From: Jejudonia soesokkakensis
Lineage (GTDB): Bacteria; Bacteroidota; Bacteroidia; Flavobacteriales; Flavobacteriaceae
DNA length: 64,000 bases
Direction of reading: 5' to 3'
Assembly (NCBI RefSeq): GCF_042664795.1
Contig: NZ_JBHTBN010000005.1
Span: 124,001-188,000, forward strand
Part shown: piece after piece, positions 1-9,627 of the stretch
How positions within the stretch are numbered: position 1 is the first letter of the stretch
Layout: the number at the start of each line of letters is the position of its first letter
Program-made: the position numbers and the translations under genes
The notes under the pieces: model-generated
Databases searched by the model: none
What the model was told of the DNA's origin: nothing
Seen by the model: the letters and a program-made list of their open reading frames with translations, nothing else

Positions 1-491
1 AAAATGGCATCTTTAATATGATCTACCTTGCAGATTGGGACATTAAAAATTGCACCAGCAGATGTTTTTACGGTGTCACCGCTTACAGGAGCACCTCCTT
101 TTTTTTGAACAATTATAGCGTCTACACCAGTACATTCTGCGGTTCTTATAATTGCACCAAAATTACGCACATCACTTATCTGATCTAGGATAATAAACAA
201 AGAAGGAGTTTTCTTCTCTAAAGATTCTTCAACGACTTCTTCAATGGTTTTAAAAGTAATTGGAGAGGTAATCGCTACAATTCCTTGATGATTCCCTTTG
301 GTAAGTCTATTTAATTTTTCTATCGGTACATGCGAGACAGATATATTTTCAGTTTCAAGTTCTTTTTCTATTGCCTCCAGTTTATCGCTTGCCAGATCCT
401 TTTGAATAAATACCTTATCAAAGGTTACATTTGCTTTAATAGCCTCTTTTACGGGATAGATGCCAAAAATTGTACTTTCTTTTTTACTCAT
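1..491 (-). CDS. rlmB: 23S rRNA 2'-O-methyltransferase, TrmH/SpoU family (RlmB-like), C-terminus outside window
   Basis: Partial gene: about 163 N-terminal residues lie in the window and the C-terminus runs off the left edge. It begins MSKKESTIFGIYPVKEAI, typical of the small RNA-binding domain of RlmB/TrmH proteins (about residues 1-75). The SPOUT methyltransferase domain follows, with motif 1 visible as DVRNFGAIIRTAECTGVDAI. The family transfers a methyl group from SAM to a ribose 2'-OH; RlmB acts on G2251 of 23S rRNA. Motifs 2 and 3, which form the SAM knot, are outside the window, so the exact target is inferred from the N-terminal type. A Bacteroidetes-type -7 element (TAgcTTTG on the minus strand, 518-511) lies just upstream, which fits its own promoter. 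Confidence 0.85.
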   Translation of the reverse strand, partial: MSKKESTIFGIYPVKEAIKANVTFDKVFIQKDLASDKLEAIEKELETENISVSHVPIEKLNRLTKGNHQGIVAITSPITFKTIEEVVEESLEKKTPSLFIILDQISDVRNFGAIIRTAECTGVDAIIVQKKGGAPVSGDTVKTSAGAIFNVPICKVDHIKDAI

Positions 492-510
492 TGTATGTTT
501 TAATTATTTG

Positions 511-518
511 CAAAGCTA
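511..518 (-). promoter_or_regulatory. -7 promoter element of rlmB-like gene
   Basis: Read on the minus strand this is TAgcTTTG, an exact match to the Bacteroidetes -7 consensus TAnnTTTG, 19 nt before the start codon at 491. No clear -33 TTG is seen at the usual distance. Confidence 0.55.
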
Positions 519-526
519 CATAAATT

Positions 527-555
527 AATAAGGCCGCGACTTGCGCGACCTTATT
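527..555 (-). terminator. Terminator after first susC-susD operon
   Basis: Hairpin AATAAGG-c-CGCG / CGCG-a-CCTTATT with one mismatch and a 5-nt loop, 26 nt past the SusD stop on the minus strand. The T-run after it is short (TTATTAATTT), so it may be a modest terminator. Confidence 0.5.
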
Positions 556-580
556 TTAATATTCGTTCGTAAAATAGAAA

Positions 581-1915
581 CTAGTAACCAGGGTTTTGAG
601 TTGTTAGTGGATTGGTATTAATTTCATCCTGTGGTATGGGTAAAACTATTAGATTACTATTTGCGGACAAATTTCCAGCCATTAAACCCAAACGTTTAAT
701 ATCGTGAAGCAAATGGCCCTCAAACGCTAATTCAAAGCGACGTTCTGGAAATACATTGCTTAACGACACTGATCCCAGTAAAGGTGCCATAGCTCTATCT
801 CTAAGTCTATTTAAATCATTGATAGGGGTGTCACCAATTGCTGTATTGAGTCTTAAGTTACTTTCTGCTCTAATAAGATACATTTCAGCTAAACGCATAA
901 AAGGAACATTAGTATCTTCTACTTGCCATTTTGTAGTTGCAGTACCACTAGAGCCACTTGTATAAAAGAAGCTTCCCCTAACGTCTCCAGTTGGAAAAGA
1001 AGAAACAAATTGGTTGGTAATCTCAATATCTGGATTACCACTTCTGCCTCCAAATGCTGAGGTTGCCCAAAATGTGTTCATGATATTTGTACCTTCGGTC
1101 AACGTTACTTGAAATGAGAAAACATCTTCACTGGAGTTGCTATCATTATTAAAAGCGTCCTCATAATTGGCAGTTAATGAATGACCGCTAGTACCAATTA
1201 CTGTATTTGACATATCTCTAGCGCCGGCATAATTGCCTTGTTGAAGATATACGCGAGCCAATAATCCTTGTGCAGCAGCTTTATCTGCAAAAAAGCCATT
1301 TGAGGCAGGTAATAAAGCAATTGCATCTGTTAAATCAGTAATAACTTGAGTATATACTTCACCAGCACTACTTCTTGCAATTGGATCAATACTTTGAATT
1401 GAGGATTCTAATTTTAGTGATACTCCAATTTGAGTTCCATCACCTTGTTTTGCATAAAAACGAACAAGATCAAAATATGCCAAAGCTCTCATAAATTTTG
1501 CCTCACCTTCTATTCTTCTTCTTTTTTCATCACTTGATTCAATAACCCCAAGATTTTCTAAAATTACATTACTGTGATTTACAACTCTATAATTTCTATT
1601 AAACAATGCCGTTACAAAACCATTTGAGGGTATGATAGTTTTTCGAATTAATTCATCTGGATCAATGAAAGTACCATCCCAGATTACATCATTTGTATTT
1701 CCAACTAATTCAGAAATAATATATGCTTGACCACCATACGATCCTGCGCCACCAGCAACTGCATAGGTTCCTATCATTAAATTTGTAATATCATCTTCTG
1801 AATTTACGATCAATTCTACAGTTAAACTGTTTTCTGGCACAAATTCGTCAACGGAGCAAGATAAAAAAAATGCAAAAACCGATACGAATGCTATTTTATA
1901 TATATAATTTTTCAT
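581..1915 (-). CDS. SusD/RagB family nutrient-binding outer membrane lipoprotein
   Basis: Surface lipoprotein that acts as the lid of the SusC channel encoded just upstream. From MKNYIYK (444 aa) there is a lipoprotein signal with lipobox FLSC; the residues after the Cys (SVDE) are Ser/acid-rich, as expected for surface export in Bacteroidetes. The middle has TPR-like helices (RRIEGEAKFMRALAYFDLVR) and the C-terminus the typical SusD end (RRFELAFEGHLLHDIKRLG, then PIPQDEIN...QNPGY). I chose 1915 rather than the in-frame ATG at 1939 because it places the signal peptide at the N-terminus and leaves a 10-nt gap to susC instead of an overlap. The ligand cannot be told: no glycosidase, sulfatase or peptidase gene accompanies the pair. 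Confidence 0.9.
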   Translation of the reverse strand: MKNYIYKIAFVSVFAFFLSCSVDEFVPENSLTVELIVNSEDDITNLMIGTYAVAGGAGSYGGQAYIISELVGNTNDVIWDGTFIDPDELIRKTIIPSNGFVTALFNRNYRVVNHSNVILENLGVIESSDEKRRRIEGEAKFMRALAYFDLVRFYAKQGDGTQIGVSLKLESSIQSIDPIARSSAGEVYTQVITDLTDAIALLPASNGFFADKAAAQGLLARVYLQQGNYAGARDMSNTVIGTSGHSLTANYEDAFNNDSNSSEDVFSFQVTLTEGTNIMNTFWATSAFGGRSGNPDIEITNQFVSSFPTGDVRGSFFYTSGSSGTATTKWQVEDTNVPFMRLAEMYLIRAESNLRLNTAIGDTPINDLNRLRDRAMAPLLGSVSLSNVFPERRFELAFEGHLLHDIKRLGLMAGNLSANSNLIVLPIPQDEINTNPLTTQNPGY

Positions 1916-1925
1916 GATATTTTTT

Positions 1926-4900
1926 TTAAAATTGCACATTAATTCCTATGGTGTATGTTTTGGCAGGAGGTGCAGAATAAAATTCTGTACCTCTATTTAG
2001 TGTACCAGCATCATCCCGAGTTGCTTCAGGGTCATAGCCATCATAGTCTGTGAAGGTTAGTAAGTTAAGACCGGTTGCATATACTCTGAGTGAGTCGAAA
2101 GGGCCTAAATCAACAAAATTATAACCTAAAGTGATGTTACGGAGTCTAACAAAATCTGAATCTTGTAAATACCTTGAACTTTGACCTCCCAAGTTACTTC
2201 CATCACTTCGTAATTGTGGTACATTTGTAATGTCACCAGGTTGTTGCCATCTATCTAATTGACTTATGCTAGGGTTATCTTCAAATACAAAACCATTTTC
2301 TTGAAAACGTCCTGCAGAATTATAAATACTTGCACCAAACTGACCCTGAAATGTAAAGCTAAGGTCTAAATTTTTATAGTTTAATGTATTTGTAAGCCCT
2401 GTAATAATATCTGGATAAGGACTTCCTAAAACTACCTGCTCAGCATCATTAAAATTGTTAGTAGTATTTCTGTCAAGTGATCCATCTGGAAGCTCAGTAT
2501 TAAGAAAATATAATGCATCACCATTTGCAGGGTCTACACCTGCAAATTCAACTAAATAAAAACTTGCTAGTGACTCTCCAACTCTAATAATTTGATCTCC
2601 AATAATATTTTCTTCTTGTCCGTCAGAAAGTGAAATTACTTCATTTTTATTGTGAGAGATATTAAAGTTCGTTGACCAATTGAAATGTTTAGATCGTATA
2701 TTTCGAGACGTTAAAGAAAATTCAATTCCTTTATTTTCTACTCGACCAATATTGGTAAAAATAGAAGAACCATCGATACCAATAGTACCAGGAATAGCTG
2801 CATCAAGAAGTAAATCTTCTGTATCTTTTACATAGTAGTCTATCTCTCCAAAAATTCTATTTTTAAATAGACCAAACTCTAATCCAATATCATATTGTGT
2901 TGTAATCTCCCATTTTAGTTCAGGATCACCTGCACCAGCTAGTGTTAATGATGGAATTCCTCCATAGGCACCAATGCTCACTGAATTTACATAGTCAAAA
3001 TTTCCTAACGGCTGATTACCAGTCTGTCCATAACTTGCCCTTAACTTCAAGTTTGATAATGTCTCAGAATTTTCTAAGAATGACTCACGTGAAAGTACCC
3101 ATCCAATAGAGGCAGCCGGGAAATAACCGTATCTGTTATTTGGGCCAAATCTAGAAGAGCCATCAGCCCTCATTGAGGCCTTCAATAAGTATTTTCCTTG
3201 GTAATCATAACTGAATCTAGTAAAGAAAGACACAAGGTTACGTTGTGTTGCAGTACTCGTACCACCATCTATAGTTGCAGCTCCTGCTAAAGTAGTAATT
3301 AGTGGATTTGCAAAATCGATTCCTGTAATTAAACTGGCTTTTCTTTGACTGTATTCATAACTCATACCTCCAATTAAATTGATGTTATGAGAATTGTTTA
3401 TTGAAGTATCAAACGTTAAGAAATTATTTGACGTGTAAAAATCATTAATAATAGTTCTGTTGGATGCTTGTCCATTGTCTGCTCCTTGAAAGTCAGTTTC
3501 TGGCCCTCTAAATTCTTCTTCCAACTGGTTAAAGTGTTCATACCCTAATTCGCTCCTAAATGAGAGACTAGGTAGGATATTGTATTGTGCAAAAGCACTT
3601 CCTCCAAAATTCCAAATATTTGTTTTATAAAAGGCAAATTTATCTTCTAATAAAAAATTAGGATATAATGTATTGCTATTTATAGTTCCGTCTTGATTAA
3701 ATGGACTTGAAATAGGAACTTGAGCTATTGCTTGAAGGGGTGTCACAAAGAGGTTGTCTGAAGCAATTCTGTCGATTTCACTTTTTCCAATTCTTAGGTT
3801 AGCTCCTGCTTTAAATTTTTCTGAGACACTTCTATCTGCATTTATACGAAAATTATAACGTTCAAGGGTGTTTCCACGAACAATGCCTTCTGTTAGATTA
3901 CTTCCTAATGACATGTAAAAGGTAGAATTCTCATCACCTCCAGATACTGAAACGTTATTCTCAAGTATGCTACCTTTAACTAAGGCCAAATCTGTCCAAT
4001 TTGTATCGACTTCAGCATTTCTCCAGTCATTAGTAAAACCATTAGAGTCTGTAGCTAATGCATCTAATTGATTGTCTATCGAAGTTTGAGCGACACCAGA
4101 ATTTAATCTAGATTCTGTAAATAATTCTACATATTGCTCTGCGTTTAAAAACTCTCTTTTATTAGTGGCTTCACTACGTCCATAAGAAGAATTAAAATTA
4201 ACTTTCAACTTTCCAGACTTTCCCTTTTTCGTAGTAATAATCACCACACCATTAGTACCTCTCGAACCGTATATAGCAGCAGATGAAGCATCTTTTAATA
4301 TTTCGATAGACTCAATATTATTTGCATTAAGATTTATTAAAGGATTCGTAGGAGCCCCAGTACCAGATTCTTGATTATTAAGAACAGGAACACCGTCTAC
4401 TACAAAGAGAGGTTCTTGGGTTCCATTAATACTAGAAATTCCACGAATAGTAAAATTAACACTACCTTCAGCTTTACCATTAGTTTGCTGAATTTGTACA
4501 CCAGAGAGTTTACCTACTAATGCATTCTGAAAATTTGCATTTGGAACTTCTTTTATATCCTCTGCATCAACAGATGAAATAGCATCAGTCAATTTTCTTT
4601 TTGTCGTTGTTCCATATCCTACAACTACCACTTCTTCAAGCTGTGCAGCATCTTCTACCATAGTTACATTTATAGAATTTGAAGTTTCTGTGACTCTAAC
4701 TTCCTGTGGAACAAATCCCAAGTAAGTAAATACTAAAGTTTGACCAATCGATGCTGATAGAGAGTATTGGCCGTCAATGTTTGATTGAGTTCCATTACTG
4801 GTACCTTTTACGACAATATTTACACCAGGTAAAGGCGTTCCATTATTGTCTGAGACTGTTCCTGAAATCGTTTTGATCTGAGCTTGGACTATAGCACAGA

Positions 4901-4937
4901 ATAAAATGAAACAGAACAAGAGTAGTTTTGTTTTCAT
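1926..4937 (-). CDS. SusC/RagA family TonB-linked outer membrane transporter
   Basis: TonB-dependent channel of 1003 aa that forms an energised uptake complex with the SusD protein downstream. A signal peptide ends at about residue 19 (IVQAQ). A carboxypeptidase-regulatory-like domain follows (about 22-105, ISGTVSDNNGTPLPGVNIVV), then the plug (LFVVDGVPVL; SIEILKDASSAAIYGSRG; NGVVIITTKKG) and a long beta-barrel ending in an aromatic residue (GINVQF). These are hallmark features of the SusC family. It is the first gene of a two-gene operon. A promoter block at 4963-4998 is shared with the second susC gene. The substrate is unknown. Confidence 0.95.
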   Translation of the reverse strand: MKTKLLLFCFILFCAIVQAQIKTISGTVSDNNGTPLPGVNIVVKGTSNGTQSNIDGQYSLSASIGQTLVFTYLGFVPQEVRVTETSNSINVTMVEDAAQLEEVVVVGYGTTTKRKLTDAISSVDAEDIKEVPNANFQNALVGKLSGVQIQQTNGKAEGSVNFTIRGISSINGTQEPLFVVDGVPVLNNQESGTGAPTNPLINLNANNIESIEILKDASSAAIYGSRGTNGVVIITTKKGKSGKLKVNFNSSYGRSEATNKREFLNAEQYVELFTESRLNSGVAQTSIDNQLDALATDSNGFTNDWRNAEVDTNWTDLALVKGSILENNVSVSGGDENSTFYMSLGSNLTEGIVRGNTLERYNFRINADRSVSEKFKAGANLRIGKSEIDRIASDNLFVTPLQAIAQVPISSPFNQDGTINSNTLYPNFLLEDKFAFYKTNIWNFGGSAFAQYNILPSLSFRSELGYEHFNQLEEEFRGPETDFQGADNGQASNRTIINDFYTSNNFLTFDTSINNSHNINLIGGMSYEYSQRKASLITGIDFANPLITTLAGAATIDGGTSTATQRNLVSFFTRFSYDYQGKYLLKASMRADGSSRFGPNNRYGYFPAASIGWVLSRESFLENSETLSNLKLRASYGQTGNQPLGNFDYVNSVSIGAYGGIPSLTLAGAGDPELKWEITTQYDIGLEFGLFKNRIFGEIDYYVKDTEDLLLDAAIPGTIGIDGSSIFTNIGRVENKGIEFSLTSRNIRSKHFNWSTNFNISHNKNEVISLSDGQEENIIGDQIIRVGESLASFYLVEFAGVDPANGDALYFLNTELPDGSLDRNTTNNFNDAEQVVLGSPYPDIITGLTNTLNYKNLDLSFTFQGQFGASIYNSAGRFQENGFVFEDNPSISQLDRWQQPGDITNVPQLRSDGSNLGGQSSRYLQDSDFVRLRNITLGYNFVDLGPFDSLRVYATGLNLLTFTDYDGYDPEATRDDAGTLNRGTEFYSAPPAKTYTIGINVQF

Positions 4938-4962
4938 ATGTTGGTTGTTTTATTGTTAATTG

Positions 4963-4998
4963 TAAAAATGCTAATTAAATGTTAATAAAACAACTTTT
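4963..4998 (-). promoter_or_regulatory. Promoter block of first susC-susD operon
   Basis: On the minus strand: AAAAGTTGT, then 20 nt after GTTG, a -7-like CATTTTTA. Spacing and sequence match the block before the second susC (9537-9572): 22 of 28 bases are identical from 4971-4998 to 9545-9572. The -7 is a weak match to TAnnTTTG. Confidence 0.5.
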
Positions 4999-5033
4999 GT
5001 TAACAAATCGTTATGAAAACAACTTAAAACAAA

Positions 5034-5061
5034 AAAAATCCCGCCAATTGGCGGGATTTTT
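5034..5061 (-). terminator. Terminator after second susC-susD operon
   Basis: Perfect inverted repeat ATCCCGCC-AATT-GGCGGGAT flanked by A and T runs, 24 nt past the stop of the SusD gene on the minus strand. It separates the two susC-susD operons and would work in either direction. Confidence 0.85.
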
Positions 5062-5085
5062 AAATGATATGAATACTTGGTTTAC

Positions 5086-6414
5086 TTAGTATCCAGGATT
5101 TTGATCTGCTTGAGACAATGATGCATTACGGTCAATCTCATTCTGAGGTATTGGCCATAATAATTGTCTTGCAGTAAAGTTAAGTCCTTTGCTGGTAATT
5201 ACCTGCTGAGCTAGACCTAATCTCTTTACATCTTGCCATCTTCTACCTTCACCGTAGAATTCAACAAAACGCTCTTGAGCAATTTTTGAAACTACATTAG
5301 ATGAATTTAAAGGAGCAATAGTACCAAGACCAGCTCTTGTTCTTACTGGATCTACAACAGATGCTGCGTTAGGAGCATTTCTTCTAGCTAATACTTCACC
5401 ATACATCAACAATACATCAGCATATCTGTAAATGTAAGGTTGAAAGAAAGTACTCTGATACTTGTTAATGAAATTTGTTAAAGGATTTGAAGGATTAACG
5501 ATTAAGTTTATTCTAGTGTCTCCAGGCTCAAAAGCATCAACTAATTTTTGAGAAGGAGAAACCTCTCTACGACCTGTAGGGGTAAAGAAAGCACTTAATC
5601 CGTTTGCATCAACTGCGTTATAGGCAACTCTGAAAATTGCAGATGAATTTGAACTTCCATCCCACAATTCCTCATACGTACCAGTGATAGAATAATCACC
5701 AACTAATGAAGCTAATAATGGTTCAGCCAAGTCATATTGACCTCTAAACATGTATACATCAGCTTTCAATAAAGTAAGTGCGTTTTCAGTCATTTGTGTT
5801 ACTGGATTATTAGAAGCTAGTTTACCTTGAGCTAAATTGATTTCATTCAAGATATACTCATAAACTTCACTTTCAGAAGATCTAGGAACATTTCCAGCTT
5901 CTGGACCATCTAATGGCACAGTACCCGTCGGGATTGGTAATCCTCCATACGTTTTAACCATTTGAAAATATGCAAACGCTCTAACTGCATGTGCTTCTGC
6001 AACAATTTCAGATCTTCTACTTGGAGAAATTACATTATCTTCAAGATCTTCAGTTAAACGAGCTATTTCTACAGATGAATTTATGGCATTGTAATGACTT
6101 GCCATAATATTAGTCATTGCAAAATTGTTTGTCAAGAAATTATTGAACAATGCTTCATCTAAGTGAGGGAATGATCCAGGATGCTCAAGTTCGTCTGCAT
6201 ACAATCCTTGTACCATTTTTGGTTCTGCTCCTGCAACATATCTGCTTTGCAGGTTGTCGTACATTCCGAATAATGCTAATTCTGCTGTTTCTTCATCAAC
6301 AATAAATTGATTTAGACCTAAAACAGAAGGGTCTGTTAAATTTAGTCTGTCTTCACATCCAACAAATAGGATAGAAACACAAACAATTGCTATTTTTATT
6401 ATGTTATTTTTCAT
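5086..6414 (-). CDS. SusD/RagB family nutrient-binding outer membrane lipoprotein
   Basis: A 442-aa lipoprotein partner of the SusC protein encoded 10 nt upstream. The signal peptide ends in lipobox FVGC, followed by EDRL, an acidic stretch compatible with surface display. SusD features: early helices DEETAELALFGMYDNLQ, a TPR-like segment SEIVAEAHAVRAFAYFQMVK, and the C-terminal RFVEFYGEGRRWQDVKRLG with PIPQNEID...ADQNPGY. It diverges clearly from the SusD at 581-1915, so the two pairs probably bind different ligands. Ends at the strong terminator at 5034-5061. Confidence 0.92.
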   Translation of the reverse strand: MKNNIIKIAIVCVSILFVGCEDRLNLTDPSVLGLNQFIVDEETAELALFGMYDNLQSRYVAGAEPKMVQGLYADELEHPGSFPHLDEALFNNFLTNNFAMTNIMASHYNAINSSVEIARLTEDLEDNVISPSRRSEIVAEAHAVRAFAYFQMVKTYGGLPIPTGTVPLDGPEAGNVPRSSESEVYEYILNEINLAQGKLASNNPVTQMTENALTLLKADVYMFRGQYDLAEPLLASLVGDYSITGTYEELWDGSSNSSAIFRVAYNAVDANGLSAFFTPTGRREVSPSQKLVDAFEPGDTRINLIVNPSNPLTNFINKYQSTFFQPYIYRYADVLLMYGEVLARRNAPNAASVVDPVRTRAGLGTIAPLNSSNVVSKIAQERFVEFYGEGRRWQDVKRLGLAQQVITSKGLNFTARQLLWPIPQNEIDRNASLSQADQNPGY

Positions 6415-6424
6415 GATTTTTTTT

Positions 6425-9400
6425 TTAGAATGATAAGTTAACTCCGAATTTCCATACTTCGGTGTTACCTTGAGTTAAAAAGTCTGTTCCTCTAGATACA
6501 TTCGAGTTACCAAATACGTTAACTTCTGGATCTGTACCTGAATAATCAGTAATCAACACTAAGTTGTCTGCAGATACATAAAATCTAATCTGGTCAAAAC
6601 CATTGATTTTAGGTAATGTATATCCTAAAGTTATATTTCTAAGCTTTATATAAGATCCATCTTCTACAAATCTAGTAGAGTCTTGGTTGTTATACGCTCT
6701 AGTTTGGTTGTTTGGACGAGGAATATTTGTATCTGTATTTGTTGGTGTCCACCAGTCTAATTGATTTTTAAACTTATTGAATACACCGTTAGCAGCTGTT
6801 CCTGCAAAAGCAATGTTGTTATTATATACATCATTACCTTCAGATAAAGCCCATAAGAAACTTAAATCGATATTCTTGTAGTTTAAGTTACTTCTCCAGT
6901 TAAGCGTATAATCTGCCCATGGGTCACCTCCATTGATAAAGTCATCGTCATTAAGAACTCCGTCACCGTTTTGGTCAATGTAACGAACATCACCAGCTCC
7001 TACACCATCTACAGCAAGAAAAGCAGGTACTTCAGCATCAGTTTGGTATAATCCATCTGCTTCAAGAACGTAGAAATATCCTAACGTTTCACCTTCTTCC
7101 ACACGGTTTACGAAACCAGTGTTAATAGGGCTTGTGTTACCTTCAGCATCTTTTGGTAAGAAAGTTACCGTGTTTTCAAGCGTACTAAAGTTAAAGTTGT
7201 TAGACCATGTTAAATTATCATTGTCGATAACTCTAAGACCAAGATCAATTTCATGTCCTATGTTTTCAATTGCTGCAACATTCTGACTAACAGTAAATCC
7301 AGCTTGGTTTAATGGTAATGGTACTGGTAATACAAGTGAATTGTCAAATGTTTGCTTGATATAGTAAGAATAATTTAAATCAATTCTGTTATCAAGAAAT
7401 TTAGCGTTGAAACCAACATCATACTGCTCTGTTTCTTCCCAACGTGCAGTCTCTGCACCTAACGTTAAGAACGTTGAGTTGCTATCTGCGTATTGAGAAG
7501 TTCCTGTTACAGGTGCGTTATACCTTCCAAATGGAGAGTCATTACCTGTAATACCCCAAGATCCTCTAATCTTTAAGTAATCAATAAAATTGTTTTCAAA
7601 AAATCCTTCTTCAGATAAGATATATGCGAAAGACACACCAGGGAAATAACCTAATCTATCATCTTTTCTAAACTTAGAAGAAGCATCAAGACGAACAGAA
7701 CCTTCTAAAATTAATTTGTTCCAGAAAGTAAAACCTAATCTTGAAATTGCAGATAAACGCTCCTCTTCAGAGAAAGATCCAAATGTAGCTAATGGCTCAG
7801 TTGCTTCAGAGATATACTGTAATTCAGGACTTGGGAAATTTTGTGCATTTCCTCCAGTAGTTCTGGTTGTTCCTCTTTCAAATTCACCTCCTAAATAAGC
7901 TCTTAACTTAATATCGTTATCTAAGAAATTCTTGTTGTAGTTAAATGATTGTCTTATTTGATAGATTCTTCTAGAAGTATGAAATTCTTGTCCAAAACCA
8001 TTTTCAACTCCAAAGTTACCTTGTGCAGTTGTTACTGGATTGTAAATTCTTTCTCTATACTCAGACTGGTCAAGACCAAACTTTGTTTCAGTAGAAAAAT
8101 CATCGTTGATATCATAAGTTAAAGCACCATTCGCTAATACTCTAAAAGTACTACCTTGACCTAAATCCTCTAAAGCGTTTTGTAACGGGTTAGAAAATGT
8201 AAATTCTGTAAATGGTGTGAAATCACCATTTTCATCTCTTAAAGATAAACCTGGTCTTTCTAGAATACCTGTAGAAAGTACACCAAAAATGTTATTGTCA
8301 TTTACGATCTGATTGATAAATTCGTCTGTAAGAGAGATACCACCAACAAACTTTAAGTCATCGTTGATACCTTGTGTAACGTTTAAACGAACACTCTTAC
8401 GATCAAAATCTTGACTTAGTACAGTTCCTTCTTGGAAGAAACGAGATGCACTTAAGAAAAAGTTAGAATCTTCTTTACCTCCAGAAACACTAAAGTTAGT
8501 GTTGTGTGTAATAGCATTGTCAACATATACTTCTTCAAGATAGTTGTCACCTACTTCAGCTTGTGTAAGGTAGAAAGCATCCAAAGTTGCTTGATCTGCA
8601 CCTACTAATTGTGGATTTCCAGTATCTCCAGAAGAAAATGATCCAGATTGTGATCCTGCATTTTCTGCAGCAGTATCACGGAACTTTAACCACTCTCCGT
8701 AGTTCATGATCTCAAACTTGTTAATTGGATTTTGGAATCCAACAACACTGTTTACATTGATCTTAAACTTACCAGCTTTACCTTTTTTGGTGGTAATTAA
8801 AACAACACCATTTGAACCTCTTTGTCCATACACGGCTGTTGCAGCTGCATCTTTAAGAATTTCAATGCTCTCGATGTCATCTTGGTTCAAGTTAGATAAT
8901 GCACTGTTTTGTTGTCCACCAAAGTTATTAGAAACAGTCGTACCTGTAAACATAGGAATACCATCAATAACAAACAGCGGGTTACTATTACCGTTAATCG
9001 TAGATGCACCACGTATACGGATAGATACCTCCCCACCTGGAGCACCAGAAGTACTACTTACTTGCGCGCCAGAAACTGTACCTTGAAGTGCATTTGCTAC
9101 GTTAGAAGTAGTAATGCTTTGAACAGTTTCAATGTCTGCTTTCGAGATGTTTATAGCTAAATCTCTTTGAGTCGTATTACCATAAGTGGTAATTACTACC
9201 TCGTCAAGAGCGTTACCTGCAGCCATCGCGACATTGATTGTGTTGGCAGTGCCAACTGTTACTTCCTGAGTTTCAAAACCAACATAACTATAAGTCAAAA
9301 CCTGACCTACAGTAGCATTGATGGTGTAATTACCATCAAAATCTGTTTGAGTTCCTGTACTCGTCCCTTTAATAATTACATTGGCACCTGGTAAAGGCAA

Positions 9401-9508
9401 ACCAGCATCATCAGATACTGTACCTGTAATTGTTTTTAGTTGTGCGAACGATAGTTGCACAACTAACGCCAATAAAAGCGTTAAAATTCCACTAAACTTT
9501 GTTTTCAT
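6425..9508 (-). CDS. SusC/RagA family TonB-linked outer membrane transporter
   Basis: A 1027-aa TonB-dependent channel. The signal peptide ends near residue 22 (VVQLSFAQ). A regulatory-like beta domain follows (ITGTVSDDAGLPLPGANVII), then the plug with LFVIDGIPMF, SIEILKDAAATAVYGQRG and NGVVLITTKKG, then a barrel ending in GVNLSF. It is the first gene of an operon with the SusD gene 10 nt downstream. No linked hydrolase, anti-sigma/ECF pair or hybrid two-component sensor is present, so this is not a complete polysaccharide utilisation locus as seen here. Substrate unknown. Confidence 0.95.
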   Translation of the reverse strand: MKTKFSGILTLLLALVVQLSFAQLKTITGTVSDDAGLPLPGANVIIKGTSTGTQTDFDGNYTINATVGQVLTYSYVGFETQEVTVGTANTINVAMAAGNALDEVVITTYGNTTQRDLAINISKADIETVQSITTSNVANALQGTVSGAQVSSTSGAPGGEVSIRIRGASTINGNSNPLFVIDGIPMFTGTTVSNNFGGQQNSALSNLNQDDIESIEILKDAAATAVYGQRGSNGVVLITTKKGKAGKFKINVNSVVGFQNPINKFEIMNYGEWLKFRDTAAENAGSQSGSFSSGDTGNPQLVGADQATLDAFYLTQAEVGDNYLEEVYVDNAITHNTNFSVSGGKEDSNFFLSASRFFQEGTVLSQDFDRKSVRLNVTQGINDDLKFVGGISLTDEFINQIVNDNNIFGVLSTGILERPGLSLRDENGDFTPFTEFTFSNPLQNALEDLGQGSTFRVLANGALTYDINDDFSTETKFGLDQSEYRERIYNPVTTAQGNFGVENGFGQEFHTSRRIYQIRQSFNYNKNFLDNDIKLRAYLGGEFERGTTRTTGGNAQNFPSPELQYISEATEPLATFGSFSEEERLSAISRLGFTFWNKLILEGSVRLDASSKFRKDDRLGYFPGVSFAYILSEEGFFENNFIDYLKIRGSWGITGNDSPFGRYNAPVTGTSQYADSNSTFLTLGAETARWEETEQYDVGFNAKFLDNRIDLNYSYYIKQTFDNSLVLPVPLPLNQAGFTVSQNVAAIENIGHEIDLGLRVIDNDNLTWSNNFNFSTLENTVTFLPKDAEGNTSPINTGFVNRVEEGETLGYFYVLEADGLYQTDAEVPAFLAVDGVGAGDVRYIDQNGDGVLNDDDFINGGDPWADYTLNWRSNLNYKNIDLSFLWALSEGNDVYNNNIAFAGTAANGVFNKFKNQLDWWTPTNTDTNIPRPNNQTRAYNNQDSTRFVEDGSYIKLRNITLGYTLPKINGFDQIRFYVSADNLVLITDYSGTDPEVNVFGNSNVSRGTDFLTQGNTEVWKFGVNLSF

Positions 9509-9536
9509 TTTATAAATTATTTGAATTAGCCAGTGC

Positions 9537-9572
9537 CAAAAGTCACAATAAAAAGTTAATTACACAACTTTT
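9537..9572 (-). promoter_or_regulatory. Promoter block of second susC-susD operon
   Basis: On the minus strand: AAAAGTTGT followed, 20 nt after GTTG, by GActTTTG, one base off TAnnTTTG. Sequence and spacing match the block at 4963-4998 ahead of the other susC, suggesting a common promoter type or shared regulator. Confidence 0.55.
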
Positions 9573-9627
9573 TAAACTTAAAATTTGGTTTTTTTTTAAA
9601 GTAACTGTTAAGCTATTGTTAGGAAAT

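Noticed and set aside
8706..9086. 126-codon plus-strand ORF opposite susC
   Set aside because: Lies entirely antisense to the plug region of a clear SusC gene; composition follows the complementary codons, and no homology or start signal is visible.
9523..9542. Sigma-54-like TTGGCAC upstream of the second susC
   Set aside because: The -24 half matches on the minus strand, but the -12 half lacks the GC dinucleotide at the right distance; the same bases are explained by the GActTTTG -7 element.
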